From contig NZ_CP074371.1 in the NCBI RefSeq assembly GCF_018362975.1, positions 3,348,001 through 3,412,000 of the forward strand: 64,000 bases of DNA. Reading direction: 5' to 3'. Below, piece by piece: positions 25,673-35,042 of this stretch. The first letter of the stretch is position 1; every line of letters begins with the position of its first letter. Source of the DNA: Nocardia tengchongensis (GTDB taxonomy: Bacteria > Actinomycetota > Actinomycetes > Mycobacteriales > Mycobacteriaceae). The notes under the pieces are model-generated. The model was not told where the DNA came from. It did not search any database and was given only the letters and a program-made list of their open reading frames with translations. Both the position numbers and the translations under genes were made by a program.

Positions 25673-26479
25673 GTGCGACACCGACACTGGAAGTCCATGA
25701 CGGCCCTCTGCGGCGTCCTGCTGCTCGCGGGGTGCATGCAGAGCAAGGCCGCAGCACCGGTATCGGAGTCGCTCGCGCGCCCGGCCCTCGACCGGCCGGC
25801 CTCGGATTCCCCTGCCATCCCGCTGTTTCCGATCGCGGGCCGCACGGTGGTCATCGACCCCGGCCACAACGGCGGCGGCGCCGCCCACGCCGACGAGATC
25901 AACGCGCAGGTGCCCGACGGCCGCGGCGGCATGAAGCCCTGCAACACCACCGGCACCAGCGGCACCGACGGCTACACCGAGCACGAGTTCAATTGGGATG
26001 TGGCCCAGCGGGTCCGCGACGTGCTCACCGCGCGCGGCTTCCAGGTGATCATGAGCCGCGACAGCGACACCGGCGTCGGACCGTGCGTGAACGACCGCGG
26101 CACCCTCGGCAACCGGGTCGGGGCCGCGGCCGTGGTCTCCATCCACGCCGACGGCGCGCCCGCCGGGGCGCACGGGTTCCACGTGGCCTACTCCTCGCCC
26201 GCGCTCAACGACGCCCAGTCCGGGCCGTCGGTACAGCTCGCGACCACCCTGCGCGACACCCTGGCCGGGTCCGGCTTCACGCCGTCCACCTACGTCGGGT
26301 CCAACGGTCTGAACCCGCGCCCGGATCTGGCGGGGCTGAACTTCTCCGAGCGGCCCACCGCGCTCGTCGAATGCGGCAACATGCGAGATCCCCGCGACGC
26401 CGCGATCCTCGAATCACCCGACGGCCGCGCCCGATTCGCGCAGGCCATCGCGGACGCCGTCGCGGCGTACCTGCGCTAG
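25673..26479 (+). CDS. N-acetylmuramoyl-L-alanine amidase lipoprotein (Amidase_3, Ami1-like)
   Basis: A 268-aa envelope protein. A lipobox LLAGC near residue 19-23 predicts lipid attachment after signal peptidase II cleavage. Amidase_3 zinc ligands are in place: His in DPGHNGG, Glu in YTEHEFNW, His in SIHADG, and the catalytic Glu in ALVECGNM. It cuts between MurNAc and L-Ala and is close in type to mycobacterial Rv3717 (Ami1), which acts at cell separation. GTG at 25673; the 37 bases after the MarR gene leave room for a small promoter at most, so read-through from the efflux operon is possible. Confidence 0.88.
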   Translation: MRHRHWKSMTALCGVLLLAGCMQSKAAAPVSESLARPALDRPASDSPAIPLFPIAGRTVVIDPGHNGGGAAHADEINAQVPDGRGGMKPCNTTGTSGTDGYTEHEFNWDVAQRVRDVLTARGFQVIMSRDSDTGVGPCVNDRGTLGNRVGAAAVVSIHADGAPAGAHGFHVAYSSPALNDAQSGPSVQLATTLRDTLAGSGFTPSTYVGSNGLNPRPDLAGLNFSERPTALVECGNMRDPRDAAILESPDGRARFAQAIADAVAAYLR

Positions 26480-26602
26480 CACATTCCCTTCGCCCACTCA
26501 CGGCGCGGGCTCGCTCTGTGCCCGGATTGTCGTGAGTACATTCGTCACGTCATTTCGGAATATTTCGAGAAACCGGACCGCAGAGCTCCGGGGAGGACCC
26601 CC

Positions 26603-28558
26603 TTGACCACGACCGACGTACGGCCGCGCTCGCGCTTCGCGGACTGGCTACTGGAAGACGCGGGGGAACACCACTCGCAGATCCAGGGCCCGATGGCCAA
26701 GAAGCCGCCCAAGGAGCATCAGCACTCCTGGTGGAAGGTGATGTGCCTGACCGGTGTCGACTACTTCTCGACGCTGGGCTACCAGCCCGGTATCGCGGCG
26801 CTGGCCGCGGGCGTGCTGTCCCCGCTCGCGACGATCGTGCTGGTCGCGCTCACCCTGCTGGGCGCGCTGCCGGTCTACCGCCGGGTCGCGCGGGAGAGCC
26901 ACGACGGCGGCGGGTCCATTGCCATGTTCGCCAAGTTCCTGCCCAACTGGTGGGGCAAGATCTTCATCCTGGTGCTGCTGGGCTTCGCCGCCACCGACTT
27001 CACCATCACCATGACGCTCTCGGCCGCCGACGGCGCGGCCCACATCGTCGAGAACCCGTATGTGCCCGGGTGGCTGCAGGACCAGAACATGACCATCACC
27101 CTGGTCCTGCTGGCGCTGCTGGCGGCGGTGTTCCTCAAGGGATTCAGTGAGGCGATCAGCATCGCGGTGACCCTGGTCGGCGCGTACCTGGCGCTGAATC
27201 TGGTGGTGGCCGCGGTCGGCATCGCCAAGGTGCTGCAGGCCCCGCACCTGGTGACCGACTGGTCGCATCTGCTGACGGCCAAACACGGCAACATCTTCGC
27301 CATGATCGGCGTCGCGCTGCTGGTCTTCCCCAAACTGGCGCTGGGCCTGTCCGGGTTCGAGACCGGTGTCGCGGTCATGCCGCAGATCAAGGGCAACCCG
27401 GCCGACACCAAGGAATATCCGCGCACCCGGATCATCGGCACCCGCAAGCTGCTGACCACCGCGGCGCTCATCATGAGCGGGTTCCTCATCGTCACCAGCT
27501 TCATCACCACCATCCTCATTCCGGAGAAGGAATTCGAGGAGGGCGGGCAGGCCAACGGACGCGCGCTGGCATACCTGGCGCACGAGTACCTGGGCAACGC
27601 GTTCGGCACCGTCTACGACATCAGCACCATCGCCATCCTGTGGTTCGCGGGCGCGTCGGCCATGGCGGGTCTGCTCAACCTGGTGCCGCGCTATCTGCCG
27701 CGTTTCGGCATGGCTCCGGAGTGGGCACGTCAGATCCGGCCGCTGGTGCTGGTTTTCGCACTGATCGCCTTCGGTATCACCTGGTACTTCGACGCCAGCG
27801 TGGACGCGCAGGGCGCGGCGTACGCGACCGGTGTGTTGGTGCTCATCACCTCCGCGGCCATGGCCGTGACCATTTCGGCCTGGCGTAAGCAGCAGTACTC
27901 GCGGGTGCTGGGCTTCGGCGTGGTGTCGCTGATCTTCGTCTACACCACCATCGACAACATCATCGAGAAGCCCGCCGGTTTGCATCTGGCCATCCTGTTC
28001 GTCCTGGCGACCCTGGTGGTGTCGTTCGCCTCGCGCATCCGCCGGGCCTTCGAGCTGCGCGCGGTCGAGGTGATCTTCGACGAGAAGGCCTGCGCGATGA
28101 TCGACCAGCTGGCCGAGCGCGGCGAGATCCGCATCGTCACCCACGACATCACCGACGGGCGCTCGCCCGAGGAGTACGCGGAGAAGGAGGCCGACCAGCG
28201 CCGGGAGAGCCACATCCCCGACAGCGAGCCCATCCTCTTCCTCGAGGTCATCGTGAAAGACCCCTCGGAGTTCAGCACCACGCTGCACGTCACCGAGGTG
28301 GACGTGGACGAGTACCACATCCTCACCGTCGAGGCCGCGGCCGTGCCGAACTGCATCGCGTCCATCCTGATCGCCATCCGCGACCGGACCGGCGAATGCC
28401 CGCACGTGTATTTCGAATGGACCGAGGGCAATCCGCTGACCAACCTGATGCGCTTCATGTTCTTCGGCGAGGGCGAGGTCGCGCCGGTGACCCGCGAGAT
28501 CCTGCGTCGGGCCATCCCGCGTCGCTCGCAGCGCCCGCACGTGCACGTCGACAGTTAG
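26603..28558 (+). CDS. APC-superfamily amino acid permease with cytosolic C-terminal domain
   Basis: A 651-aa transporter: a polar N-terminus of about 45 residues, then about twelve helices (residues about 50-490) beginning with the unwound helix-1 region [20 protein letters not shown], and a hydrophilic C-terminal domain of about 160 residues (from [19 protein letters not shown]) that probably regulates transport. Amino acid or K+ uptake by proton symport; substrate not deducible. The TTG start at 26603 has GGGAGG eight bases upstream. Monocistronic, with a hairpin terminator 16 bases after the stop. The 123 bases before it show no riboswitch that I recognise. Confidence 0.83.
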   Translation: MTTTDVRPRSRFADWLLEDAGEHHSQIQGPMAKKPPKEHQHSWWKVMCLTGVDYFSTLGYQPGIAALAAGVLSPLATIVLVALTLLGALPVYRRVARESHDGGGSIAMFAKFLPNWWGKIFILVLLGFAATDFTITMTLSAADGAAHIVENPYVPGWLQDQNMTITLVLLALLAAVFLKGFSEAISIAVTLVGAYLALNLVVAAVGIAKVLQAPHLVTDWSHLLTAKHGNIFAMIGVALLVFPKLALGLSGFETGVAVMPQIKGNPADTKEYPRTRIIGTRKLLTTAALIMSGFLIVTSFITTILIPEKEFEEGGQANGRALAYLAHEYLGNAFGTVYDISTIAILWFAGASAMAGLLNLVPRYLPRFGMAPEWARQIRPLVLVFALIAFGITWYFDASVDAQGAAYATGVLVLITSAAMAVTISAWRKQQYSRVLGFGVVSLIFVYTTIDNIIEKPAGLHLAILFVLATLVVSFASRIRRAFELRAVEVIFDEKACAMIDQLAERGEIRIVTHDITDGRSPEEYAEKEADQRRESHIPDSEPILFLEVIVKDPSEFSTTLHVTEVDVDEYHILTVEAAAVPNCIASILIAIRDRTGECPHVYFEWTEGNPLTNLMRFMFFGEGEVAPVTREILRRAIPRRSQRPHVHVDS

Positions 28559-28574
28559 AAACCGAATCTCGGCC

Positions 28575-28618
28575 CTCCGCCGGGCGGTGTGACCCCGCGT
28601 TCACGCCGCCCGGCGGAG
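28575..28618 (+). terminator. Terminator after the APC permease
   Basis: A 13-bp perfect core stem, CTCCGCCGGGCGG (28575-28587) with CCGCCCGGCGGAG (28606-28618), loop about 18 bases. No T tract. Confidence 0.78.
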
Positions 28619-28722
28619 CTGTGTCACGGCCCCTGTCCGGTTTAGATGTAACTCAGGGTTTCATGCACGGGTAGAATGTTGCTACGCTCACGCAGCAAAT
28701 CGCTACGAGACCAGGAGTACCG

Positions 28723-29628
28723 ATGAAGCTACTTCCGAAGCTGGGCCGCCGAGAGGTGACCGAACCCGGAGAGGTAGCCCTGCATGCCCGCAATGTCCGG
28801 TTCGATTGGTCGCGGACCGAACCGGTCTGGATGAAGCAGGAACCGATCGCCTCGCACGTCCTCAATGCCCTGAGCATGCTGCTGCCCGAAGGCGAGCGCA
28901 TGTTCCTGGTGACCTTCGGGGAAGCCCTCGAACTGGTCAAGGACGAGAAGCTGCGCGAAGCCATGATCGGGTTCATCGGCCAGGAATCCATGCATGCCGA
29001 GAGCCACCACGGCGCCCTCGAAGAGGTCCTCGCCGCGCACGGCATCGATGTCGAGCCGTACGTCCAGCAGGCCGAATTCCTGTTCCGCAAGACCCTCGGA
29101 CCGCGCGAACTGGCGACCACGGCGGCGCAGCAGCAGCAACTCGTCGAGCGGCTCGGCGTGATCGCCGCGCTCGAGCACTTCTTCGCCTTCCTCGGCGACT
29201 GGGTGATCAACGCCGACCTCGAACAGTTCGACGCCGACCCGCAGATGCTGGACCTGTTCCGCTGGCACGGGGCCGAAGAGGTCGAGCACCGCATGGTCGC
29301 CCACGACGTGGCCGAGTACTTCGAGGTCGGTTACGTGCGCCGCGGCGCGCTCATGCTGATCGTGTTCCCGATCTTCATCGCGCTGCTGCTGCGCGGCACC
29401 AAGTTCCTGGTGCACGCCGACCCGACGCTGCCCAACCACCGCTATCCGATGCTGGTCGCGCGGATCTTCGCGGCCATGTGGCGCGGCTCGGTGCCCGGGA
29501 TTCCGTCGCTGCTGATCAGCGCGCTGTCCACGTTCAAGCCGGGCTACAGCCCCGAAGGTGTCGGTTCGACCGCGCAGGCCGTGGCCTACCTGGCGCAGTC
29601 CCCGGCCGCGCGCGTGATGGCCTCGTGA
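28723..29628 (+). CDS. Ferritin-like metal-dependent hydrolase (PF10118 type)
   Basis: A 301-aa protein of the 'predicted metal-dependent hydrolase' group. Acidic/His pairs as in a di-iron four-helix bundle: GQESMHAESHH near 85-96, ALEHFFAF near 150 and HGAEEVEHRMVAHDVAE near 185-200, followed by two hydrophobic helices (ALMLIVFPIFIALLLRG), so it is probably membrane-associated. The reaction is unknown; the iron-binding pattern and the ferredoxin reductase that follows suggest an oxygenase or desaturase-like activity (inference). GGAGT lies before the ATG. First gene of an operon. Confidence 0.78.
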   Translation: MKLLPKLGRREVTEPGEVALHARNVRFDWSRTEPVWMKQEPIASHVLNALSMLLPEGERMFLVTFGEALELVKDEKLREAMIGFIGQESMHAESHHGALEEVLAAHGIDVEPYVQQAEFLFRKTLGPRELATTAAQQQQLVERLGVIAALEHFFAFLGDWVINADLEQFDADPQMLDLFRWHGAEEVEHRMVAHDVAEYFEVGYVRRGALMLIVFPIFIALLLRGTKFLVHADPTLPNHRYPMLVARIFAAMWRGSVPGIPSLLISALSTFKPGYSPEGVGSTAQAVAYLAQSPAARVMAS

Positions 29629-30737
29629 GCGCGGCGATCCGACCTGTTCCGCTAGCGCCGCCGCAGGACCTGTTCGGCAAGAGGCGTGCCGACCGGACCA
29701 CCCGGGTGCTGGACTTCATCGCCGAAAACCGTTTGCGCTGGGCTACTTTCGTCAACCGGCACGAACCCGACGTGCGGGTCGACGCGTGGCGGATCCCGCT
29801 CGTGGTGGTCGAACGGCGCGTCGAGGCGCACGACACCGATGTGGTCAGCCTGCTGATGACCGCGCCCGACGGCCGCGCCCTGCCCGAATGGCGGCCCGGC
29901 GCGCACCTGGACCTGGAGCTGCCCTCGGGCAAGATCCGGCAGTACTCGCTGTGCGGTGATCCCGCCGACCGGCACGCGTATCGCGTTGCGGTGCGGCGCA
30001 TTCCGGACGGCAACGGGGGATCGCTGGAGGTGCACGACGAGGTGCGCGTGGGCACCATGATCACCGTGCGCGGGCCGCGCAATGCCTTCCCGTTCGTGCT
30101 CCCCGGCCACGGATCCTCCGCCGCGCGAGTGCATTTCGTCGCCGGCGGCATCGGCATCACGCCGATCCTGCCGATGATCCGGATGGCCGACCGACTCGGC
30201 ATCGACTGGACCATGGTGTACGCCGGGCGCTCCCGCGACACCATTCCGTTCCTGTCCGAGGTGGAATCGTTCGGGTCGCGGGTGACCGTGCGCACCGACG
30301 ACGAGCACGGCATCCCGACCGCCGCGGACCTGCTGCCCGGCGTCGGACCCGACACCTCCGTCTACTGCTGCGGACCGGTCGTCATGACCCAGGTCATCGC
30401 CGACACCGTGCGCGAGATGCGCGGCGTGGAACTGTATTCCGAGCGGTTCTCGCCGCCGCCGGTGGTGAACGGCACCGCCTTCCAGGTGGAGCTGGCCCGT
30501 ACCGGCGAGGTGCTGGACGTGCCCGCCGACAAGTCGGTTCTCGAGGAAGTGCTGAAGGCCCGTCCGGACAGTTCGTACTCGTGCCGTCAGGGCTTCTGCC
30601 GCACCTGCGTGGTGCGGGTGCGCTCCGGTGACATCGACCATCGCGACACCGTGCTCACCGACGCCGAACGCGCGGCCGGCGACATGCTCATCTGTGTATC
30701 CCGTTGCGGCGGGGACCGTTTGGTGCTGGACCTCTAG
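29625..30737 (+). CDS. Ferredoxin-NAD(P)H oxidoreductase, phthalate-dioxygenase-reductase type
   Basis: A 370-aa reductase. FAD-binding domain with RQYSLCGDP (the RxYS motif, about 100), NAD(P) domain with GGIGITPILPM and CCGPVVM, and a C-terminal plant-type [2Fe-2S] domain with SCRQGFCRTCVVRV and the fourth Cys in CVSRCG. It moves electrons from NAD(P)H through FAD to the iron-sulfur cluster and on to an oxygenase. The GTG at 29625 overlaps the stop of the di-iron-type gene (GTGA), which strongly implies they work together. Confidence 0.88.
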   Translation: MSAAIRPVPLAPPQDLFGKRRADRTTRVLDFIAENRLRWATFVNRHEPDVRVDAWRIPLVVVERRVEAHDTDVVSLLMTAPDGRALPEWRPGAHLDLELPSGKIRQYSLCGDPADRHAYRVAVRRIPDGNGGSLEVHDEVRVGTMITVRGPRNAFPFVLPGHGSSAARVHFVAGGIGITPILPMIRMADRLGIDWTMVYAGRSRDTIPFLSEVESFGSRVTVRTDDEHGIPTAADLLPGVGPDTSVYCCGPVVMTQVIADTVREMRGVELYSERFSPPPVVNGTAFQVELARTGEVLDVPADKSVLEEVLKARPDSSYSCRQGFCRTCVVRVRSGDIDHRDTVLTDAERAAGDMLICVSRCGGDRLVLDL

Positions 30738-30761
30738 CACCGTCCCAATCAGGAGAAGATC

Positions 30762-32543
30762 GTGACCGATCAACCCACCGTCATCCCCGCCGCCGAACGC
30801 ATGGTGCGCAGCGGCGAATTCGACATCGCCGTCTACGAATACGGCGAGCCTTCCGCTGCTGGGACATTGAAAGAAACCGTTGTGCTGGTGCACGGCTGGC
30901 CCGACGACAACCACCTGTGGGATCGCGTGGTGCCGCTGCTGGCCGACCGCTTCCACGTGGTCACCTACGACACCCGCGGCCACGGGCGCTCCACCCGCAC
31001 CGACCGCACCGAGGACTTCCGGCTCGAGCACTTCGCCGCCGACTTCTTCGCCGTCGCCGACGCGGTGAGTCCCGATGCGCCCGTGCACATCCTGGCCCAC
31101 GACTGGGGTTCGGTGCAGATGTGGGAGGCCGTGTGCGAGCCGCATGCCGCCGGGCGGGTCGCGTCCTTCACCTCGGTGTCCGGACCCAACCTCGACCACC
31201 TGGGCGCCTGGGTGCGCTCGCGGATGTCGCAGGGCAAGGTGTGGGCGCCGTTCACCCAGCTGCTCTCCTCGCTCTACACCGGTCTGTTCATGACGCCGGG
31301 CGTGCCGCGGGTGGTGCTCAAGCCGCTGGGCACCGAGAAGATGTGGTCGCGGTTCGTCGGCCTGATGAACGAGACCTCCCCGGAGAACATCAAGCTGGGA
31401 CCGGAATTCCGGCGCGACTTCTTCGACGGCATGCGCATCTACCGCGCCAATATCCTGCAGCGCCTGGGTGATCCGCGCGAACGCCGCACCGAGGTGCCGG
31501 TGCAGCTGGTCATCGCGCGCCGCGATGTGGCGGTGCGGCCCGCGGGCTACTCCGACACCAAGGAGTACGCGCCCAACCTGTACCGGCGCGAGGTCGGCGG
31601 TGGGCACTGGCTGCCGTTCTCCCACCCGGAACTGCTGGCCACCTCCACCATCGAGCTCATCGACTCGCTGCGCACCGGGGACGCGCCGCGCACCCTGCGC
31701 CGCGCCGAGGTCGGGGCCGAGCAGCGGCCCTTCGACCACCAGCTGCTGGTGATCACCGGCGGCGGCAGCGGCATCGGACGCGAGACCGCGCTCGCCTTCG
31801 CGCGCAAGGGCGCCGAAGTCGTGCTCTCCGATGTCAACCTGGACTCCGCCAAGGAGACCGCCGACCTCATCGCCGGCATCGGCGGCATCGCCCACGCCTA
31901 CCAGCTCGACGTGTCCGACGCCGACGCCGTCGCCGAACACGCGAACGCCGTCATCGCCACCCACGGCGTGCCCGACATCCTGATCAACAACGCCGGCGTC
32001 GGCGCGGCAGGCGACTTCTTCGACACCTCCGCGGCCGAATTCAACCGGGTACTGAACATCAACCTGCACGGCGTCATCAACGGCTGCCGCGCCTTCGGCA
32101 AGGCCATGGCCGACCGCGGACTCGGCGGCAGCATCGTCAACCTCTCCTCCATGGCCGCCTACACCCCGCAGCGCGGCTTCGCCGCCTACTCCACCTCCAA
32201 GTCCGCGGTCTTCATGTTCTCCGACTGCCTGCGCGCCGAACTGGCCGGCAACGGCATCAGCGTTTCGACCATCTGCCCCGGCATCGTGCACACCAATATC
32301 GTTGCCGCCACCCGCTTCTCGGGCGTCTCCGCCGAGGAAGAAGCCGCCAAGCAGCAGCGCTACGACAAGCTCTACGCCGCCCGCCGCTACGGCCCCGAGA
32401 AGGTCGCCGACCAGATCGTCAAGGCCGTCGAGAACGGACGCGACGTGGTGCCGGTGACGCCGGAAGCCTGGCTCCAGTACCGCTTCAACCGTTTCGCGCC
32501 GGCCGTCGCCCGCTTCTTCGCGGCGCGGGTCAAGCTGACGTAG
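30762..32543 (+). CDS. ephD: EphD-like epoxide hydrolase/short-chain dehydrogenase fusion
   Basis: A 593-aa two-domain enzyme. N-terminal alpha/beta hydrolase (about 20-300): HGWPDDNHLWD, nucleophile Asp in AHDWGSVQMWE, final His in GGGHWLPFSHPE. C-terminal SDR (about 325-580): cofactor loop TGGGSGIGRETAL, NNAGVG, Ser in NLSSMAAYTPQ and YSTSK. This order and length match M. tuberculosis EphD (592 aa), linked to mycolic acid epoxide metabolism. It follows the reductase by 24 bases, with AGGAGA before its GTG; the operon fits lipid oxygenation, epoxide opening and alcohol oxidation (inference). Confidence 0.88.
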   Translation: MTDQPTVIPAAERMVRSGEFDIAVYEYGEPSAAGTLKETVVLVHGWPDDNHLWDRVVPLLADRFHVVTYDTRGHGRSTRTDRTEDFRLEHFAADFFAVADAVSPDAPVHILAHDWGSVQMWEAVCEPHAAGRVASFTSVSGPNLDHLGAWVRSRMSQGKVWAPFTQLLSSLYTGLFMTPGVPRVVLKPLGTEKMWSRFVGLMNETSPENIKLGPEFRRDFFDGMRIYRANILQRLGDPRERRTEVPVQLVIARRDVAVRPAGYSDTKEYAPNLYRREVGGGHWLPFSHPELLATSTIELIDSLRTGDAPRTLRRAEVGAEQRPFDHQLLVITGGGSGIGRETALAFARKGAEVVLSDVNLDSAKETADLIAGIGGIAHAYQLDVSDADAVAEHANAVIATHGVPDILINNAGVGAAGDFFDTSAAEFNRVLNINLHGVINGCRAFGKAMADRGLGGSIVNLSSMAAYTPQRGFAAYSTSKSAVFMFSDCLRAELAGNGISVSTICPGIVHTNIVAATRFSGVSAEEEAAKQQRYDKLYAARRYGPEKVADQIVKAVENGRDVVPVTPEAWLQYRFNRFAPAVARFFAARVKLT

Positions 32544-32610
32544 CGAGTACCCGGTGGTGAGGGGCTCATACCCGTGATGAGTCCCTCGCGGAATGCGCTT
32601 GATCGGACCG

Positions 32611-32680
32611 ACTCTCCCCGCGTAGCTTTCGGCTACGCCTCGCTGCCGTAGGGGCGGCGAGCCGGGGGAGGAGGCCGACG
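32611..32680 (+). promoter_or_regulatory. Structured leader of the first Gly/Cys-rich mini-protein gene
   Basis: A perfect 7-bp hairpin GCGTAGC-TTTCG-GCTACGC (32620-32638), then a second GC-rich inverted repeat CTCGC...GCGAG, then CGGGGGAGGAGGCCGACG up to the ATG. The loop TTTCGGCTA and the last 21 bases recur in the leader at 34981-35042. Likely co-duplicated leader or shared control element. Confidence 0.5.
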
Positions 32681-32983
32681 ATGTTCGCAGTCATTTTCGT
32701 CGTTGTCGTCAGTGTGATCACGTTGGGGACCGTGCTGGCGGTCATCATCCGGGGCGAACGCGATCGAGCGCGTAGAAATCGCGGCAAGAGCTGGGGATAC
32801 GGCGGTGGCGTCGGCGACTGGGGCGGCGACTCGGGCGACAGCCACGGCCACCACATGGGCGGCGGTCACGGTCACCATGGGGGCACCAGCCACGGCCATC
32901 ACGGTTGCGGAGGCGGACACAGCGGTTGCGGTGGTGGCAGCAGCTGCGGCGGCGGAGGTTGCGGCGGAGGCGGCGGCAACTAG
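32681..32983 (+). CDS. One-helix mini-protein with Gly/His/Cys-rich tail
   Basis: A 100-aa protein. Residues 1-24 (MFAVIFVVVVSVITLGTVLAVIIRG) form one membrane helix, followed by a short basic stretch (ERDRARRNRGK) and a tail of 60 residues made of Gly, His, Ser and Cys: repeats of GHH (GHHMGGGHGHHGG) then GCGGG units with six cysteines. The tail could bind metal ions (inference). A paralogue with the same plan is encoded at 35043-35378 and the two share their leader. GGGGAGGAGG precedes the ATG. Function unknown; similar tails occur on actinobacterial membrane proteins of the TIGR04222 type, but I do not see that domain here. Confidence 0.7.
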   Translation: MFAVIFVVVVSVITLGTVLAVIIRGERDRARRNRGKSWGYGGGVGDWGGDSGDSHGHHMGGGHGHHGGTSHGHHGCGGGHSGCGGGSSCGGGGCGGGGGN

Positions 32984-33116
32984 GGTGTCTCATTTGGGTT
33001 CGGGACCGGCGCGATCTTGGTCGTCGGTTCGGGTATCCATCCCATTCGGAGGATGTACTCTGACTGCCGCTGAGGGGATTCGAGGGAGTCGGTCCCGTCC
33101 GGGGAGGGAAGTCCGA

Positions 33117-34417
33117 ATGGTGGGCAGTGCCGTATCGACCTGTGGTGCAACGGGTTCAGTGGTCAAGCGCGGTCAGCTGCGCTCGGCTGTGATCGCAGCG
33201 TCGGCCGTGTTGTGCGTTACCGGTACTTCCCTGGTGGTCGCTAGCGCGGATCCGCTGCCGACTCCGCAGAACGACCCGTTCTACACCCCGCCGTCGGGCT
33301 GGGACTCGAAGGCGCCGGGCGCCATCCTGAATTCGCGACCCGTCGAGGTGGCCTCGATGGGGCCACAGGCACAGGACGCCGATGCCTGGCAGTTGCTGTA
33401 TCGAACGACCGATACCGACGGCCACCCCATGGCGACCGTGACGACGGTGCTGCGCCCGCGAACCGGGCAGGTCAAAGGATTGATCACCTATCAGGCTGCA
33501 GTGGATGCCTCGGCCCCGCAGTGCGCTCCCTCGTTCACGCTCCGGCAAGGGGCGCCCGACAAGTACGACGCTTCTCTGGATCTCATGCAGATCGACCAGA
33601 TGTTGTCGTCCGGTCATGCGATTTCCGTGCCCGACTGGGAGGGGCCGAAAGGCTCGGTGTTCACCCGAGACAGCCGGGTTACGCCGCGCTCGACGGCGTG
33701 CGCGCCGCTGAGGGTTTCGCGCCGCTCGGCCTGTCCGGCACCGATACTCCGGTTGCCGCGGCGGGCTACTCCGGCGGATCGTTCGCGACCGATTGGACCG
33801 CGCAGGTTCAACCGGCCTACGCCCCTGAACTACGACTGGTCGGTGTTGCCTCGGGTGGCGGGTCAGCGCCGATCGGCCGCTACCTGGAGTCGCTGGATTC
33901 CGGTCCGTTCTCCGGTTTCCTGCCGTCGCTGCTGCCGGGCATGATGCGCGCCGATCCACGTCTGGCGGCGGCGTTCGACAAGTATCTGACGCCTGCCGGG
34001 CAAGCTCTGATGGCTGCGGGTGACAGCAAATGCATGACGCCGAACGTGTCTCAGCATGCGTTCCTGCGCATGGACGACTACCTGACGATCCCTTTCTCGC
34101 AACTGTTCGCGCAGGTACAGGCGTCGCTTGCCGACCTGGACGTCGGCGCCGTGGCACCGACCGCGCCGCTGTACATCTATCACGCCGTGAACGACGAGGC
34201 CGTCCACATCGCGGAGGTCGACCAGGCAGTGGCACGGTGGTGCGCGTCCGGGGCGCAGATCACGTATACGCGGGACCAATTGAGCGAACACCTCAGTCTC
34301 GAATTCGGTGCGGCCGCTGCGGTCCTGCGTTGGATCGATGACCGGCTGGCGGGGCAGGCCGCGCCGGACGGTTGCTCGACGCGCACGGTGCCGTCCATGT
34401 CGCTCGGTGGTGCGTAG
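33117..34417 (+). pseudogene. Secretory lipase (LIP family), frameshifted
   Basis: Two reading frames together encode a secretory lipase of about 433 aa. The first frame (from ATG 33117, GGGGAGGG upstream) has a signal peptide (SAVIAASAVLCVTGTSLVVASADP) and runs to VPDWEGPKGSVFTRD; the second continues with GYAALDGVRAAEGFAPLG, the nucleophile elbow AAGYSGGSFATDW and the late Asp/His (AVNDEAVH; SEHLSL). One base is missing near 33668-33672. Secretory lipases hydrolyse triacylglycerols outside the cell. The break lies before the catalytic Ser, so the product would be inactive unless the indel is a sequencing error. Convergent with the next gene, 7 bases apart. Confidence 0.78.
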
Positions 34418-34424
34418 CGCTCGG

Positions 34425-34910
34425 TCAGCTCGCCCGCAACGCTGCTTCGATCGAGTGGACCCGCTCCGTGGGAATCCCCCACGGATGGTCCACTCCCGCA
34501 ACGCTGTCCAGATCCCACAGGACGCATTCCTCGCCCGGTCGCGCCACGAACGACCAGGCGACCACGGTGCGCCCCAACTGCTCCGCCATCGGCTCTCCGG
34601 ACCCGGTGCCCTCCCCGTCCGGGAAGTGGTGCAGGAATCGTCCGTACGCGTCATCACACAGTCGCGCATACCGTTTCGTGCACAGGATGAGCCCGTGCCA
34701 GGCCTCGTCCACCGCGTGCGACGGCATCCCGATCACCCGATCGTCGCGCATCGCCGCCCCGCAACACCGCAACCATTGCCGCAAACCGGTTTCCACCAAA
34801 TCCCGTGGCTGCCACGGACAGGTCTTGAACACCGCCTCCGGCAGCTCCAGCGCGTCCACTGTCCGATTGACCTGCTCGATGCTCGGACGCCGAGAACGGT
34901 TCAGCAACAT
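34425..34910 (-). CDS. GRDP-like (DUF1399-type) protein
   Basis: A 161-aa soluble protein whose centre, GMPSHAVDEAWHGLILCTKRYARLCDDAYGRFLHHFP, matches the glycine-rich-domain-protein-like family (PF07173): His-x-x-Asp-x-x-Trp-His, then Tyr, Cys and HHxP, probably a metal or ligand site. The family is best known from plants and fungi and has no established biochemistry in bacteria. In this locus it lies between two genes for Gly/Cys-rich mini-proteins, one of which (35043) starts 132 bases away and is divergent from it. ATG at 34910. Confidence 0.65.
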   Translation of the reverse strand: MLLNRSRRPSIEQVNRTVDALELPEAVFKTCPWQPRDLVETGLRQWLRCCGAAMRDDRVIGMPSHAVDEAWHGLILCTKRYARLCDDAYGRFLHHFPDGEGTGSGEPMAEQLGRTVVAWSFVARPGEECVLWDLDSVAGVDHPWGIPTERVHSIEAALRAS

Positions 34911-34980
34911 GGCTACACGCTACGTCGAATCCCGCGACCGGGCAGGGCCCGAAAAATAGGTTGGCCGAAGCGATTCCCCG

Positions 34981-35042
34981 AGCGTATTTTTCGGCTATAT
35001 CTCGCGGTCACGGCTGCCGTGAGACGGGGGAGGAGGCCGGCG
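34981..35042 (+). promoter_or_regulatory. Structured leader of the second Gly/Cys-rich mini-protein gene
   Basis: Contains TTTCGGCTA (34989-34997) and, next to the ATG, CGGGGGAGGAGGCCGGCG, both shared with the leader at 32611-32680. Between them is a different hairpin, TCACGGC-T-GCCGTGA (35008-35022). Conservation of blocks and divergence of the stem letters resembles a maintained RNA structure. Confidence 0.45.

Noticed and set aside
26480..26602. A c-di-AMP (ydaO-type) riboswitch before the APC permease
   Set aside because: Such switches precede some APC transporters and wall hydrolases, but the 123 bases here lack the known conserved blocks and are too short.
28806..30737. A 643-aa protein starting at 28806
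   Set aside because: The first part is a shadow of the ferritin-like gene. The real reductase starts at GTG 29625, overlapping the previous stop.
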